Shown here: piece after piece, positions 26,843-37,900 of the stretch
How positions within the stretch are numbered: position 1 is the first letter of the stretch
Layout: the number at the start of each line of letters is the position of its first letter
Source: Daldinia sp. FL1419
Lineage: Eukaryota > Ascomycota > Sordariomycetes > Xylariales > Hypoxylaceae
Direction: 5' to 3'
Assembly (NCBI GenBank): GCA_025201765.1
Contig: MU623442.1
Coordinates: 62,001 to 126,000, forward strand
Length of the DNA stretch: 64,000 nucleotides
Translations under genes and position numbers: made by a program
The notes under the pieces: model-generated
Told to the model about the DNA's origin: nothing
The model's database searches: none
What the model saw: only the letters and a program-made list of their open reading frames with translations

Positions 26843-28578
26843 TCAAGACACCACTGTTACCTTGGCCCTCTTCAGCCATCCAAGATCACCCTCGACTGTA
26901 GCCTTCCTTACATTATACAGCTCATCGATAAACGCTGGGACAAACGTACCCGGACCCTTGACGCCAGGCCTCTCCGCAGCCAATTCTGCCGCAATACCGT
27001 AATGCAGAAGTGCGGATATCGTCGCGGCGAGCTTGTCGTTCGGGTGCGCCGCGACTGCTGCCGAGATAGTTGTGCCTAAGCAGCACCCCGTGCCCGTCAC
27101 CATGCCTAGATACTCGTGGCCGTTTTCAATCGCGAACACAGATTCCCCAGCCGTGACTAGATCAGTCTTGCCAGTCATCACGACAACATGTCTACGGAGC
27201 TGGGCTAGTTCCTTGATCGTTGACCCCAACTCCTGGAGGTTCTGGTTACCAGGTCCGCTATCCACGCCTCGCTGTTGAACATTGGATCCTCCAGGTGCGC
27301 AAGACAGGATTTCGGACTGGTTGCCTTTGAGGACGTCAACGTAGCCGCCACCGAGAATAGTCTTGACAGCCGACCGTCTAATAGCAGTTGCGCCAGCACT
27401 GTATACACGTGTTAATTTACCCCATATCAAAGACTTAGAAACCCAACATCTTAGAACTTACCCGACGGGATCGTACACCACGGGCTGTCCAGCATCGTTA
27501 TAGGCCTTGAGAGCTTTCAGATAATTCGTCAGACCGTCAGGCGTGACCGTGCCCATATTAATAACCAGTGCACCCCCTAATTGCGCCAAATCTTTTGCCT
27601 CCTCGCCGTAGTTCGCCATGATAGGGCTAGCGCCTACGCTCAGCGCGACGTTGGCTGCGAAATTCTGCACGACGAGGTTGGTCATATTATGGGAGAGCGG
27701 TTTCTTGCTGTCTATAGCTTTAATAACGTGCGGCACAAGAGACAGAAGTTCCCGCGGCGACCTCGATTGTTGGCTCGGGGTCACGCTCGACTTGGCGAAG
27801 GCGGGCGGTGATTTTACCAACTGGAGAAGTTCTCTGGATGCCGTCTCCGGGTCTTTAGCCGCCATAATGGCACTTACGACCGCGACGCCGTCGAGCGACT
27901 TCCCCTTTCCGGAGCTCTGCCATATTACGCGCGAGACGTTGGATGCGTTGATACCGCCGATACATACCGTCTTCACGGGCCAATTCTCCGTTGCGATCTT
28001 GAGTAGGATCTCTTGGAGGCCCTCTACTCCGATGATGCTCTTCGTGTTTTGTTTTCTATACTTTAATGAGTTAACAAGTCAAATACAAAGGGCGCCTTCT
28101 TACGTAGATGTAGCGAATACGGTCCCGATCCCCAAGTAATCAGCGCCCCCTTTAGCTGCGGACTCTACTTCGGCAATGTTGCTCACGGTAACGCCGATGA
28201 TGGCGTCTTCTCCCAAGATCTTTCTAGCTGTAGGCAAATCTGTGTCCGTTAGTTTGGAATCGGGGAAAATATCTCCAAGAAGATCATCTTACCCAGGTCG
28301 TCTTGTCCGATATGCACTCCCTCACAGCCAACTGCGAGCGCAACATCTATGCGATCGTTAATGAGTAGCGGGATATTGTACTTCTTAGTGATCTGGTGTA
28401 ATTTTCGGCCTATTGAAACCAAAGCACCTGTATCACTCGTCTTGTCCCGGTATTGAACACATGTGACTCCTCCCTTCAGAGCAGCTTCGACTACCTCGCA
28501 TATATCTGCATCGCCGAGGATGGCAGGTGTCGAGTCTGTCACCAGATAGAGAGAATAATCAACCTCGTGCTTCGGCAT
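26843..28578 (-). CDS. THI6: Bifunctional thiamine-phosphate diphosphorylase / hydroxyethylthiazole kinase
   Basis: A fused enzyme of thiamine synthesis. The N-terminal half joins HMP-pyrophosphate and HET-phosphate into thiamine phosphate, and the C-terminal half phosphorylates hydroxyethylthiazole. Four exons, 28578-28293, 28239-28104, 28055-27462 and 27398-26843, give about 523 residues. The thiamine-phosphate synthase domain has [47 protein letters not shown] and [13 protein letters not shown], ending near [11 protein letters not shown]. The ThiM kinase domain starts around residue 240 with [17 protein letters not shown], then [26 protein letters not shown] and [10 protein letters not shown]. 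The first three introns are 48-63 nt. I looked for a TPP riboswitch in the leader (28579-28900) and saw no convincing one. Confidence 0.95.
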
Positions 28579-29139
28579 TTTTCTAATACGTAGAAGCTAG
28601 TGAGAAGCTAAGCTAGTGACGACGAGGCCTTTTGTAACACTTGCGAGCTTATTTTACCCATTTACACACCAATTGTGTAATCGTTCATCTATAACGTTAC
28701 TATGATGTAGTACGATAACTCCAGATACTGAAGAGGTAACCGTTAGATATGTAACTAGCGGGGTTAACCTGGGGGGCATTATTCCACATTTTCTTCGTCT
28801 CCCACGTTAGATATACCCCTACCTGATAGGCAGACCTAGACGGAACTAATGCACCCAACTACCTGAAGCCCGTGAGCCACCGTCTATTAGCTCTCCCATT
28901 AGTTACCTCTATTGCTACCCTAGGTAGGGCTAATTTACGTATGTCATGACTGATGTCATTGGTTTGGCATTTCTTTTTATTCTTTTCTTAAACATGTCTA
29001 CCTACAATGAAGTAGCGTTATTGGAATCATAGCAGGGAGCATCAATACAGGGAGCATTAACACATGAGCTCAGCAAACCATCATCAAACATTACTCCGTC
29101 ATCTTATAGGGCTCACTCTTTTTTAAAGGGTCCCGCTCC
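28579..29139. other. Intergenic region
   Basis: This is the promoter side of Thi6 and the 3' flank of the next minus-strand gene. It contains a few TACCTGA and TACCCTAGGTAGG words (28915-28930) and no supported gene. Confidence 0.5.
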
Positions 29140-31072
29140 TTACTCTGTCGTAGCAGTCGGTGTTCTTGGCTTGCCTGACGAACTCATCCACGAGAAAGCT
29201 GAAGCGCTACCGATAGGGTTTGTCGAAGTCCGCGGTGTTCCCGATACGCTTCGAGACTCACGCGTAGCTGTGGTCGCTTTCGGTTCCACGCTGCTAGACA
29301 CTGCTCGCTTCGATTCCCATCGAAGATTAGCACTGCTATTGCTAACACTATCTGCTCCGGCTTGGCTTTTCCGTCTAGGCTCGACACTGCTTTTAGACGT
29401 CGGGGCTGGTTCGTAAGACGAACCTGTTCGTGTCGAGGACGACGATACCGTTAACTTTGCTGGCTTCAGAACCTTCATACTCCGACCCCCGCGCCCAGCA
29501 GGTTGATACCCACTCAATGGAGAAGCATCTTTTTGTTCGTTGCCATTCAGAGCAGACCCATGGCGCCACGAATTCCAAATGCTCCCCGCCGCTGATGATC
29601 GTCGCTGATGATCACTTGGTGCATCACCCGACTGACTCTGGGCCTCCTTCGCACCCGACTCCGAGCTACCCATCTCCTTGTAGTGTCTCTCACTTTCGCC
29701 ACCACTCTCCGATACGCTACTCGCCCCGGTAGTCACGGCCTGCTGGCTAGTTTGTTCCGAAGATGGAGACGCAAGTGTTCGAACATCATCATCGCCTTGT
29801 ACTTCTCTCATCTGCGCTCTCTCTGACTCTGTGGCTGTAGTTGCTTGTGACTTAGCTTCGCCCAAAACGAACGGACGCGCCGTAGCGTTTAACTTCGGCT
29901 TCTCGGGGAAGATAGCCATCGTGCGAATATGTTTAAAAACTCCATTATCTTCGGGGCGTACGAAGGGGACAGACAGCTTCTCGCGCTCGTTGCCGTAAAG
30001 TGTCATGCGATTTTGCGAGAATAGAACATCGGCACAATATTCCCTCAATGCCTCACTACCAATAAAAGTGCGAATGGTTTTTTTAGCTTCGATATTGTCA
30101 GGCAACTCTACTCCTGCTACCTCGAACGTGCACGTCAGGCTTGGTATCTGCGGGGCTGGGCTCATTCCTCGAGAACTAGGTTGGGACACGGTCGCCTCTG
30201 TCAAGTACACGGGTAAACGGATCCGATAAACACCATCCAAATCACGCTGAATGCCATCTGCCAAGTCCAACTCTTTGATCAAGGAAAAATCAACGACCGA
30301 CTTTTGCGACCCAGTACAGACGACCGCATAAAGTAGAGTATCGTGCGCAAAGTTAGGAGTAAGCCAGCACCGAATAATCGAAGGCACGGAACCTAGCACA
30401 AACAGACTCGGCGGTGGCTCCGGAATACCAATCGGAGAATCGTCATCCTGAGCGGCAGGCGTAAGCATGGTGTCTATACCTAAGCTACTTCCACGTCCAG
30501 ACGCGATGGAGTGGTGGGAATGGACTGAGTGGACCGAATGGCCAGCAGAACTATGCCTACCATCCGATTTGTGAGACAGGGAGCGTTCCATCATATTGTG
30601 GTTACCAAGGCCGCTACCGGGTCTGATTGGACCAAAGTCGCCCGAATGACGACCATTTTGCGCCCAACCCTGGAGAGCACTCTCGTCGAAGCGAACACTA
30701 TTCGCTCTAGAAGCTGCGCCACGTCTTGCTGGCTCATCTTCAGCATCCAAGTGTAAACTACCCAAAAGGCTTTGGCCCTGCTCCTCGAAATCGTCGAATA
30801 TTTCGTTTGGAAGTGGCCCTAAAATACCATTAGAATATATGATAGGCGATATACGTGATAATGAAAGAGGGAACCAAACCATGTTGTGGCGTACCGCTCA
30901 GAGCGCTGGGAAACGGTGAATTCCAAACGGACTTGATCGCGGCATCGTCAGCTTGACGCTTCTCCAACCGAGAAATTCGTTCAGCATGATTATTTTGTAT
31001 TATCTGCATCTGCTTGACGTCCATCTGGACACTGTAGAATTCGTCACGGGAAACTGGGAAGCGGGGATCCAT
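29140..31072 (-). CDS. Conserved fungal protein with a possible retropepsin-like domain lacking the catalytic Asp
   Basis: Two exons, 31072-30880 and 30818-29140, give about 623 residues. I cannot assign a named function. The N-terminus (MDPRFPVSRDEFYSVQMDVKQ to RLEKRQADD) looks like a coiled coil. A Ser/His-rich disordered stretch follows, with many HSVHSVHSHHS-type residues. Residues about 215-400 form the only globular part. It opens with SLFVLGSVPSIIRCWL and includes LLYAVVCTGSQKSVVD, and later FIGSEALREYCADVLF and the basic NRMTLYGNEREKLSV. That order (a hydrophobic strand then xTGS, and late IGxxxLR, ADVLF, NRMTLY) resembles retropepsin/Ddi1-type folds, but the position of the catalytic Asp in DTG is Cys here. 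The last 200 residues are low-complexity and Ser/Thr-rich. The ATG at 31072 was preferred over an upstream in-frame TTG. Confidence 0.72.
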
Positions 31073-32787
31073 GCCAACCCAGTTTATTAACGTCACAGCG
31101 TGAGTAAGCAAGACTGATAACGGGATAAACGGGTGTGACTAAATTCAGTAGGAGAGGCTCGGTCTGCCTGGGAGGCTTAGATAGAGGTCGGAAACGACGG
31201 GATTAGAAAGTCGGCTTTTAAGGAGCTTGGGCTAATTCGTATCATCGAATTGTGATGATGTGCCAAATTACAGCCCATCGATTTCACGTACAGCTCTATA
31301 AAAGGTGCCCTGCGGTGCGATCGTCTCCCCGTTTGAACTATTGCGACCTCTATCCTTGGTATGTAAAAGACGGAGTCCACCACCACCTCCTCATCGCAGA
31401 GGACCGAATGGTCGCTTTGCGGGTTACTGTATAGGGCAATATTACTATGTTCTAGCCTTAGTATATGTTGATATTTAATGGTGCAAGTTGTTCCAAGATC
31501 GAAACACGAGGGCTTCCGGCGGAGATATGAAACGGTGCGGCGTAGTAAAACGATGCTAATTTGGAGTATCGATCAAACGATCTTAAGCGTTAGAAAGGCT
31601 GCTCGAGGATATTCTGTGGTCGGGAAGGGCGAAGCAATTCCCGTAGCACCAAAGACGAGGTCGGCGTAGCAACAATATATTACAATCACGAATTTAGGTT
31701 ACACGCCAATCGAACTCTTTGTAGATGGACGACGTCAGGTTCGTCTAATCGGCGGTGGCGACCGGGTTTCGCAGCTGATCTACGAGACGAGGATTTCTTA
31801 AGTAATCGAGGGCAAGGCCAGGTAAGGCGACTGAGGAAAAGAGAGGAAACACTTCAATCAGCGTCCTAAGTTTCAGGATAGGCACACGAGATGGATATAT
31901 TGAACAGGATAACAAGATGGAGTATCAAAACAGGTAGCTACCTTGTAATAAATAGTGCAAGGCAAAAAGAAAAAAAAAGGAATAGAGAAAAAAAGTAAGT
32001 AAATATTATCGAAGAAGGCAGAACTTGTGAGAGAAAGCAGGGCGGTTACTAGAATCGAGGTTTTGAAGTTTAGTTTAGTTTTTTTTTTTTCTTGGATGAT
32101 GACTGCTTGTAGGTTACGGACTCTGAACTCTCGTAAAAACGAATGGCGGTTCAAAGTTAGCAGCGGCCGTTCACGTTCGCAGGCACTTACCCACCATTGG
32201 ATTTCCTTAGCGCGCATCGACTTTCTAACCGGCTAGTACGTACCACAAGAATACATTAGGTATGTACTAGGTAGCGCCGCCCACCTTATTTTTGTAGTGT
32301 ACATTTCCTAGGTATTCGTTTTTCCTGAATGCACTGGCCAAGCGGCTGCCCGCTGACTGGGCTGATGTTGCTGACGGGTCGGACAGGCAAAGATAACAGG
32401 GATAGCAGGATTAGCAGGGGAAAACAAGCCAGTTATCTTAGGTAACCAGGAATGAGGTACCTACCTACTAGGTTAGGTACATACATGGCAAGCACCCAAC
32501 CAGGAACTCAACGGTAAAATCTCCGAATAATAACTTCAATTCCCCTAATGCAATAGGTAAGCATGTTACCATGTTACATGTATGTCTTGCATGCTTTACG
32601 GATTTTCAGCCTTTTTACGACTACACATGTAAATAATCACTTATCACTTGCACAAGTTTCATGTAGGAAAGTTACATTTGATCAATCTAGGCTATTATTG
32701 ATATAGAAACCCGGGAGGCTTTTCTTTTCCCTTAGGTATGTATGTCATGTGTACCTCTTGTTGGTAATGCTCGGAATGATCGAACAA
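31073..32787. other. 1.7-kb intergenic region
   Basis: No supported gene. It holds A/T-rich tracts around 31965-32095 and TACCTA/TAGGTA words at 32455-32490 and 32720-32745. Open frames (for example 31478-31669 and 32217-31873) have no recognisable content. Confidence 0.5.
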
Positions 32788-33770
32788 TTACAACGTCCCA
32801 GGGTTAAGCACGCGCCAATCTGGGAAAACTCCCTGTTTTTCTGGGAATGGGCCGATATGTGGCTTGACAATCTCAAATAAGACCTTGTATGCTTCTCCGC
32901 TCATATGTAGTCCGTCTGGTAAAAGTTGCTCCAAAGCACCTCTTTTACCTCCGAGATATCCTAAGGGAGGCCCGCTCGCATCAAAATCCGCCGTCAAGGA
33001 GGCTGCCTTATCCAAGATAGCCTTCTGAAGGTCGATAAGCACCACCCCAGGAATTTCCGCCGCCACCTTTCTAGCCGTCTCAGAATAAGCCGCGCTAACA
33101 GCTGCCTGCCGCGTCGCCTGCGGATGTCCGAGGGCCAGGTCAAGTTCGGTAATTCGGATTTCATCAATAGGAGGAGGTGTCACAAGTAAGATCTTGGGAT
33201 TGTGGGCTTTGATATATTCGTGAGTGATTATCTTAGTCAAGTTCTCCTTATATTGATCCATCGGAACGCCCTGAGTGTTGGTCGGAATATCGATGCACGC
33301 GTCATTCGCACCTAGTAACACCAACTACAACAAGCACCCATCAGAATGTGCAAGAATGAATATACCAAATGCGCAATAAACGGAAACCCGAACAGACATG
33401 CGAAAGTCACTACTTACGAGATACTCTATCCTTGGATTTGAGGGTGACGGTGGCAAGAATATCTGCGGAAGCAATTGCAAGGCGTTCTTGGTATTATAGC
33501 CGGAAAATCCCCTGTTGATCACATCTAAGTATCGCATACACTCTATGAGTAAGTTAGAAACAAGTACGATGAGCTCGTCCGAGAATGTATAAACGTACGG
33601 CTTTGCAGGGCCCCTTGGAACGAGAAGCCACCTTGAATCTCGCTAGCGCCTTGAAAGAGCGAATCCCCCAAAAGGACCACTTGATTATATGGTTTCTGTC
33701 TCATACGTTAGATTCCCAAGTATGGACTCAACGGTAAAAAGGGAGAACACGTTGTGACACTCACGGCCAT
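32788..33770 (-). CDS. IAH1: SGNH/GDSL esterase, isoamyl acetate-hydrolysing type
   Basis: Serine esterase of the SGNH fold, the class of yeast Iah1, which hydrolyses acetate esters. Four exons fit: 33770-33765 (6 nt, coding Met-Ala only), 33695-33599, 33542-33418 and 33324-32788, giving about 254 residues. Block I is VLLGDSLFQGASE (nucleophile Ser in GDSL). Block II carries NRGFSGYNT (Gly), block III GANDA (Asn), and block V DGLHMSGEAY (catalytic Asp and His). The splice after SNPRIEYL joins LVLLGAND exactly in frame. The 6-nt first exon was chosen because the next exon has no ATG before block I and the ATG GCC is followed at once by a GTGAGT donor. The symbol is given by family similarity. 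Confidence 0.87.
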
Positions 33771-34999
33771 AGTCTCTCCACCAAAGTAGGTATCTAGTAT
33801 GTAGAAGTAAGTAGAAGAACGTAGCCTGCTCAATAATGGCGAAGTTGAGACTAAGGCTAGTTAACCGCGCCCACAAACCTACTCTAGGTATCGGGAAAAC
33901 TCGAGCTAAAATAGTGGACAGACCGATGAGGGGAGAGTTGGTCGGCTACCCGTAACACATGCATAGATAGATAGCCACGGCCCGATCACTGCGGAAGTAT
34001 TTCTACCGAAGGCATTGGAACTCAAGCGTGCCCGCCAATCAGGGGCTAGGAATATCGGTCTCTTCTCGATTCCCGCCGTATAATAATATATATTCGGCTC
34101 CGTAGCAGTTTAACCTCGAAGGGTTGGCGTTATTTACTGGTATAGACCTGCTTTGTCTCCAGGTTTCGTTCATGCCCAACACGATTAATGTTTTACTGTG
34201 GTTTCATTTTCAATATATTCATCAGAAGGTTCCCATGGTTCTTACTTTTTTTTTCCTTCGGAACATGTGAAGGATATAGCATCGAGATTAGATTAGACAC
34301 CCGCCAACACACTATACGCTAATACTTCTTAATACTACTACTACTACTAATCCGTATGGCTACCTTTTTAACGGGTCTAATTAAGCTATATCATCTTGTC
34401 GTACCATGATATGTTACACGAAGGTTTCGAGAGGATATAATAACATAAAAAGCAAAAGTGAGAAACGGCAAGATAGATAACAGCTAATAAAAGCACTGCC
34501 GCTTTTATACTTGATATGGACTGTGAACAAACACATAACTAATCTCGAAGCAATCTTGACAGCACTGGGGGAAAAATATAGCCTAAACCCTCGTACATAA
34601 TGGCGTTACCAAGTTCGTAATAAAAGAGAAGCGAAAGCTACCTGCCTACTCTTCATCTGGAAAGCACATATACATATTGTCCTATAGGATAGGTACGTGG
34701 GTACATGGTCTTATAAGTTGTTGGCGCTTAATTCGGAAATTGTAAGACATTAGAAGTCGGGAAAGGTGGGTCATATACTATCGGTATTATTTGATTCGCC
34801 TGACCTCTTATCGACAGACGCCTCTACATAGGAAACTTTGCTCCCCGCTAAAATTTTGAGAGAAAAGTTCGATTGCAAATCACGAAAAAGTCTCCCGGTA
34901 GATAATCGAACGCGTGCGCCCGTCGGCCATAGATGTTCCCAAACCCCAAAATTGGGATTTTCTGATGGAAATAAGGGCGCTTCTAGTACGAACTCAAAT
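33771..34999. other. Divergent promoter region
   Basis: This lies between Iah1 (minus) and Utp10 (plus). It contains a short CTACTACTACTA run near 34336-34348 and a T-run at about 34246-34255. The plus frame is open from 34838, but the likely Utp10 start is the ATG at 35000. Confidence 0.5.
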
Positions 35000-37900
35000 A
35001 TGACGACAGCATTGGCTGCGCAACTTGCGCAGATTGCTGCAAATTCCAAGTCGACACTCGATATCAAAGCGCAGAAAGCTTCACACTCGAAATCGTTGAT
35101 ATTCGAGCCGCGAGTTGCCGCGTCGCAAAATTATCAGACCTTGTACAGTATCTGTTTCCAAGGATATGAAGAACTATGTCAACTAGACTCGCGGTTTGTG
35201 CCCTTTGGCGCTACCATTTTCAGCGAGCAAAGTCAGAATGAGGACCGGACTCAAATGACTGCCGCTGAGAATGCGGAGCTCGACAAGAAGATAGACTCCT
35301 TTCTCCGCTTAGCCGGCGCGAGGTTAAGGCTTATGCCGACTATTAAGGCTATTGAATGGCTTATTAGGAGGTTCAGGTAGGCGTCCAAAATAATATGTGT
35401 TACTACTGAGCCGAAGATTTTAACGTTGTAATAGGATTCACGAATATAACACGACTATGCTTATTTCGACGTTCCTACCGTACCATACCATCCCAGCCTT
35501 CGTAACTCTGCTATCTATCCTCCCTGATACGATCCCGCAAGTATACAAATTTTTAGATCCCTATGTTCGATCCTTGACCCAACCGCCAAGATCTGTTCTT
35601 GTTCACCAAGCTACACATCACCCCGACTTCCTTGCTACCCTTTCGGCATATACTCTAGATGCATGCAGGGTACAGCAGCACTACCCTGCTTTAATCTCAT
35701 TCTGGGGTGGTATTATGACCGAGGCCGTGAATGGCATGCTTGATAGGATGCGATCCGGCCGCCGCAGTATCCAACGAAGCAACGATCAGACACTCTTACA
35801 CCAGATTGGTCCTACTCTTGGCGATGCGTTAGTCATGCACAAAGTCCCAAGCCTGCAAATAGCTTGCTATATGGTGACCTCTGTTTTTGTGGCGAAGGGT
35901 GACCTTGATGATGCTGCTATTGGTGCTTTGATAGACCAGCTCGTTGCTGGATGGACCGCCGAGTCTCTTCGCCCCGGTCTCGTCTGTCTTTCAATCCTTG
36001 CCCAATACCGTTCCGCAAAGCAAATGTCGGGAAAAGTAACAAGGGCGCTATTAAAAATCCCGAATCTATCAAGCCTCCTTACTGAGATTGGTCGAGAACA
36101 TAATATTGGAAAATTAGCAAATGGGCTTTGCCTGGCTTTAGTTGAGAGGGCTCACAAGAAAGGCGACATAAAGGGTTTATCGGTAGTCGAGTCACTGCTC
36201 TCAAGTGCGACTCTCAACGACCAGCAAACAGCAGTTGTCTTCAAGAGTCTATTATTGGCTGCACACAAAATCGAGGATAACGTTGATGCACAAGGAGAAG
36301 TGCGAAAAGCTCTCGCGTCTATCATCATCAAACTCTCACAATTAGACACGGACTCTGGAAAGATCTTTGTCAAGGCAATCAATGAGACTGAAATTGACGT
36401 GGATGCGCTGGAATTGAGGCTTGGCACTAACCTTCAATCAAGACGACTTGCAGCCGAACCCCATCAAGACGTTTCAATGGAGGACAACCAAATATCAGCG
36501 CCCGCCCCTGTCGAAGACTTCCAAACTTGCCTCCAGAGAGCTGGCAATTTATCGGTCACGCCGTCAGACTCGTGCCTACGGGCTAACACCTCAGATGTTT
36601 TCACAGACCTATGTTCTGTTTTCCTTTCTAGTCTTACAGAGCCAGATAATCTCAAAGCATTTGAAGAACTGGCACCTATGCAGCATAAGTTAGCCGGCGG
36701 AACCCCCTTTTCCCTCACATTCCTTATGCGGATCTGGTGTGGACCGTATCCAGTGTTAGCTCGTGTCGCGGCTCTAGACGTAGCAAAACGGCGCCTGAAG
36801 AGTAGTGATTGCAGTGGCGTAGATTTCCAGGCTCTCTTGCCCTATGTCCTTGCTGGATTGAATGACCCGTCGAAAAGGGTGAGACGTGCTGCCGCGGATT
36901 TAGCTGCAGTACTCGAAAGCTCATTCCAGGAGCTAGTTAAATCCGATGACCACACACGTTGGGCCAGCGATCGTTTGTATGATGACATTGACGCATCGAC
37001 ATGGACAACGGTAGAAGTGTGTCACAAATTACTACGAAACGTTATTATCCCTAGCCTTGAGGAGTGCGTGCTCAGTGCCGAATACGTCACCGAGATCTTA
37101 CAGAGCTCATTGAATAGCAGTCCAAAAGCCTCAACTGATGAAAGCAAGGATAAGAAGAGCCACCTTTCTCACGGAACGAGACGTTCTATCCTAATCTTCC
37201 TTGCCTCCCATACAATTCACACGCCACTAATGACCCTCAAGATTCGTCTTCTCTCGTCCTTAAACCAGGTAAAGGGCGTGTCGGGTACTACTCGCACTCA
37301 ATTACTATTACCACTACTTAAATGGTGGACCTCCTTATCTTGTGAAGATGCTTCACGCATCTGCTCTCAGGAGGGGGTCGAGGAGTCAGCATTTGATCAA
37401 AGTTGTGTCGAGATTGTGCTCCCAAATGACAAAGATGGTTTAGAGTTCTTAATGAATGTCGTAGGATCTCCGCAGTTGCTAACGAGGTTAAGCCTCCTAC
37501 GCACTGTTTTCTTACGGATTCAGAATCTGTGGTCTTCTATGAAAACGGAGGCAAGGCATATGGCTGCTAAACGCATGCTGGAGCTATCGCAGAATGATTT
37601 GTCTGGCGACGGTGGCATAGTTTCTAGCGAAGCGGCTAATCTTCTAAGGAATGTTGAACTCACTACAGATATCCTCTTATTTTTCCTGGAGTCTTTGCAA
37701 CCGGCAGCGAAGATGGCTACTGAACCTCCGTCAGGCAAACGACGGAGAACGAGCTCCTCGGAGACCCATCGAGGACTTGGTACACAGCCGACCCCGGAGT
37801 TGAGTGCAGTGCTCAGGCAAGTGACCTTTGTGTTACAACTCGTCGAGGGATCCGACCCCGAAAAGCATCCAGAATTACTTAATGCGCTTTTCAACGCGCT

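Noticed and set aside
28579..28900. Possible TPP riboswitch in the THI6 leader
   Set aside because: I searched for the conserved CTGAGA and TGATCTGG-type cores and did not see a matching pair.
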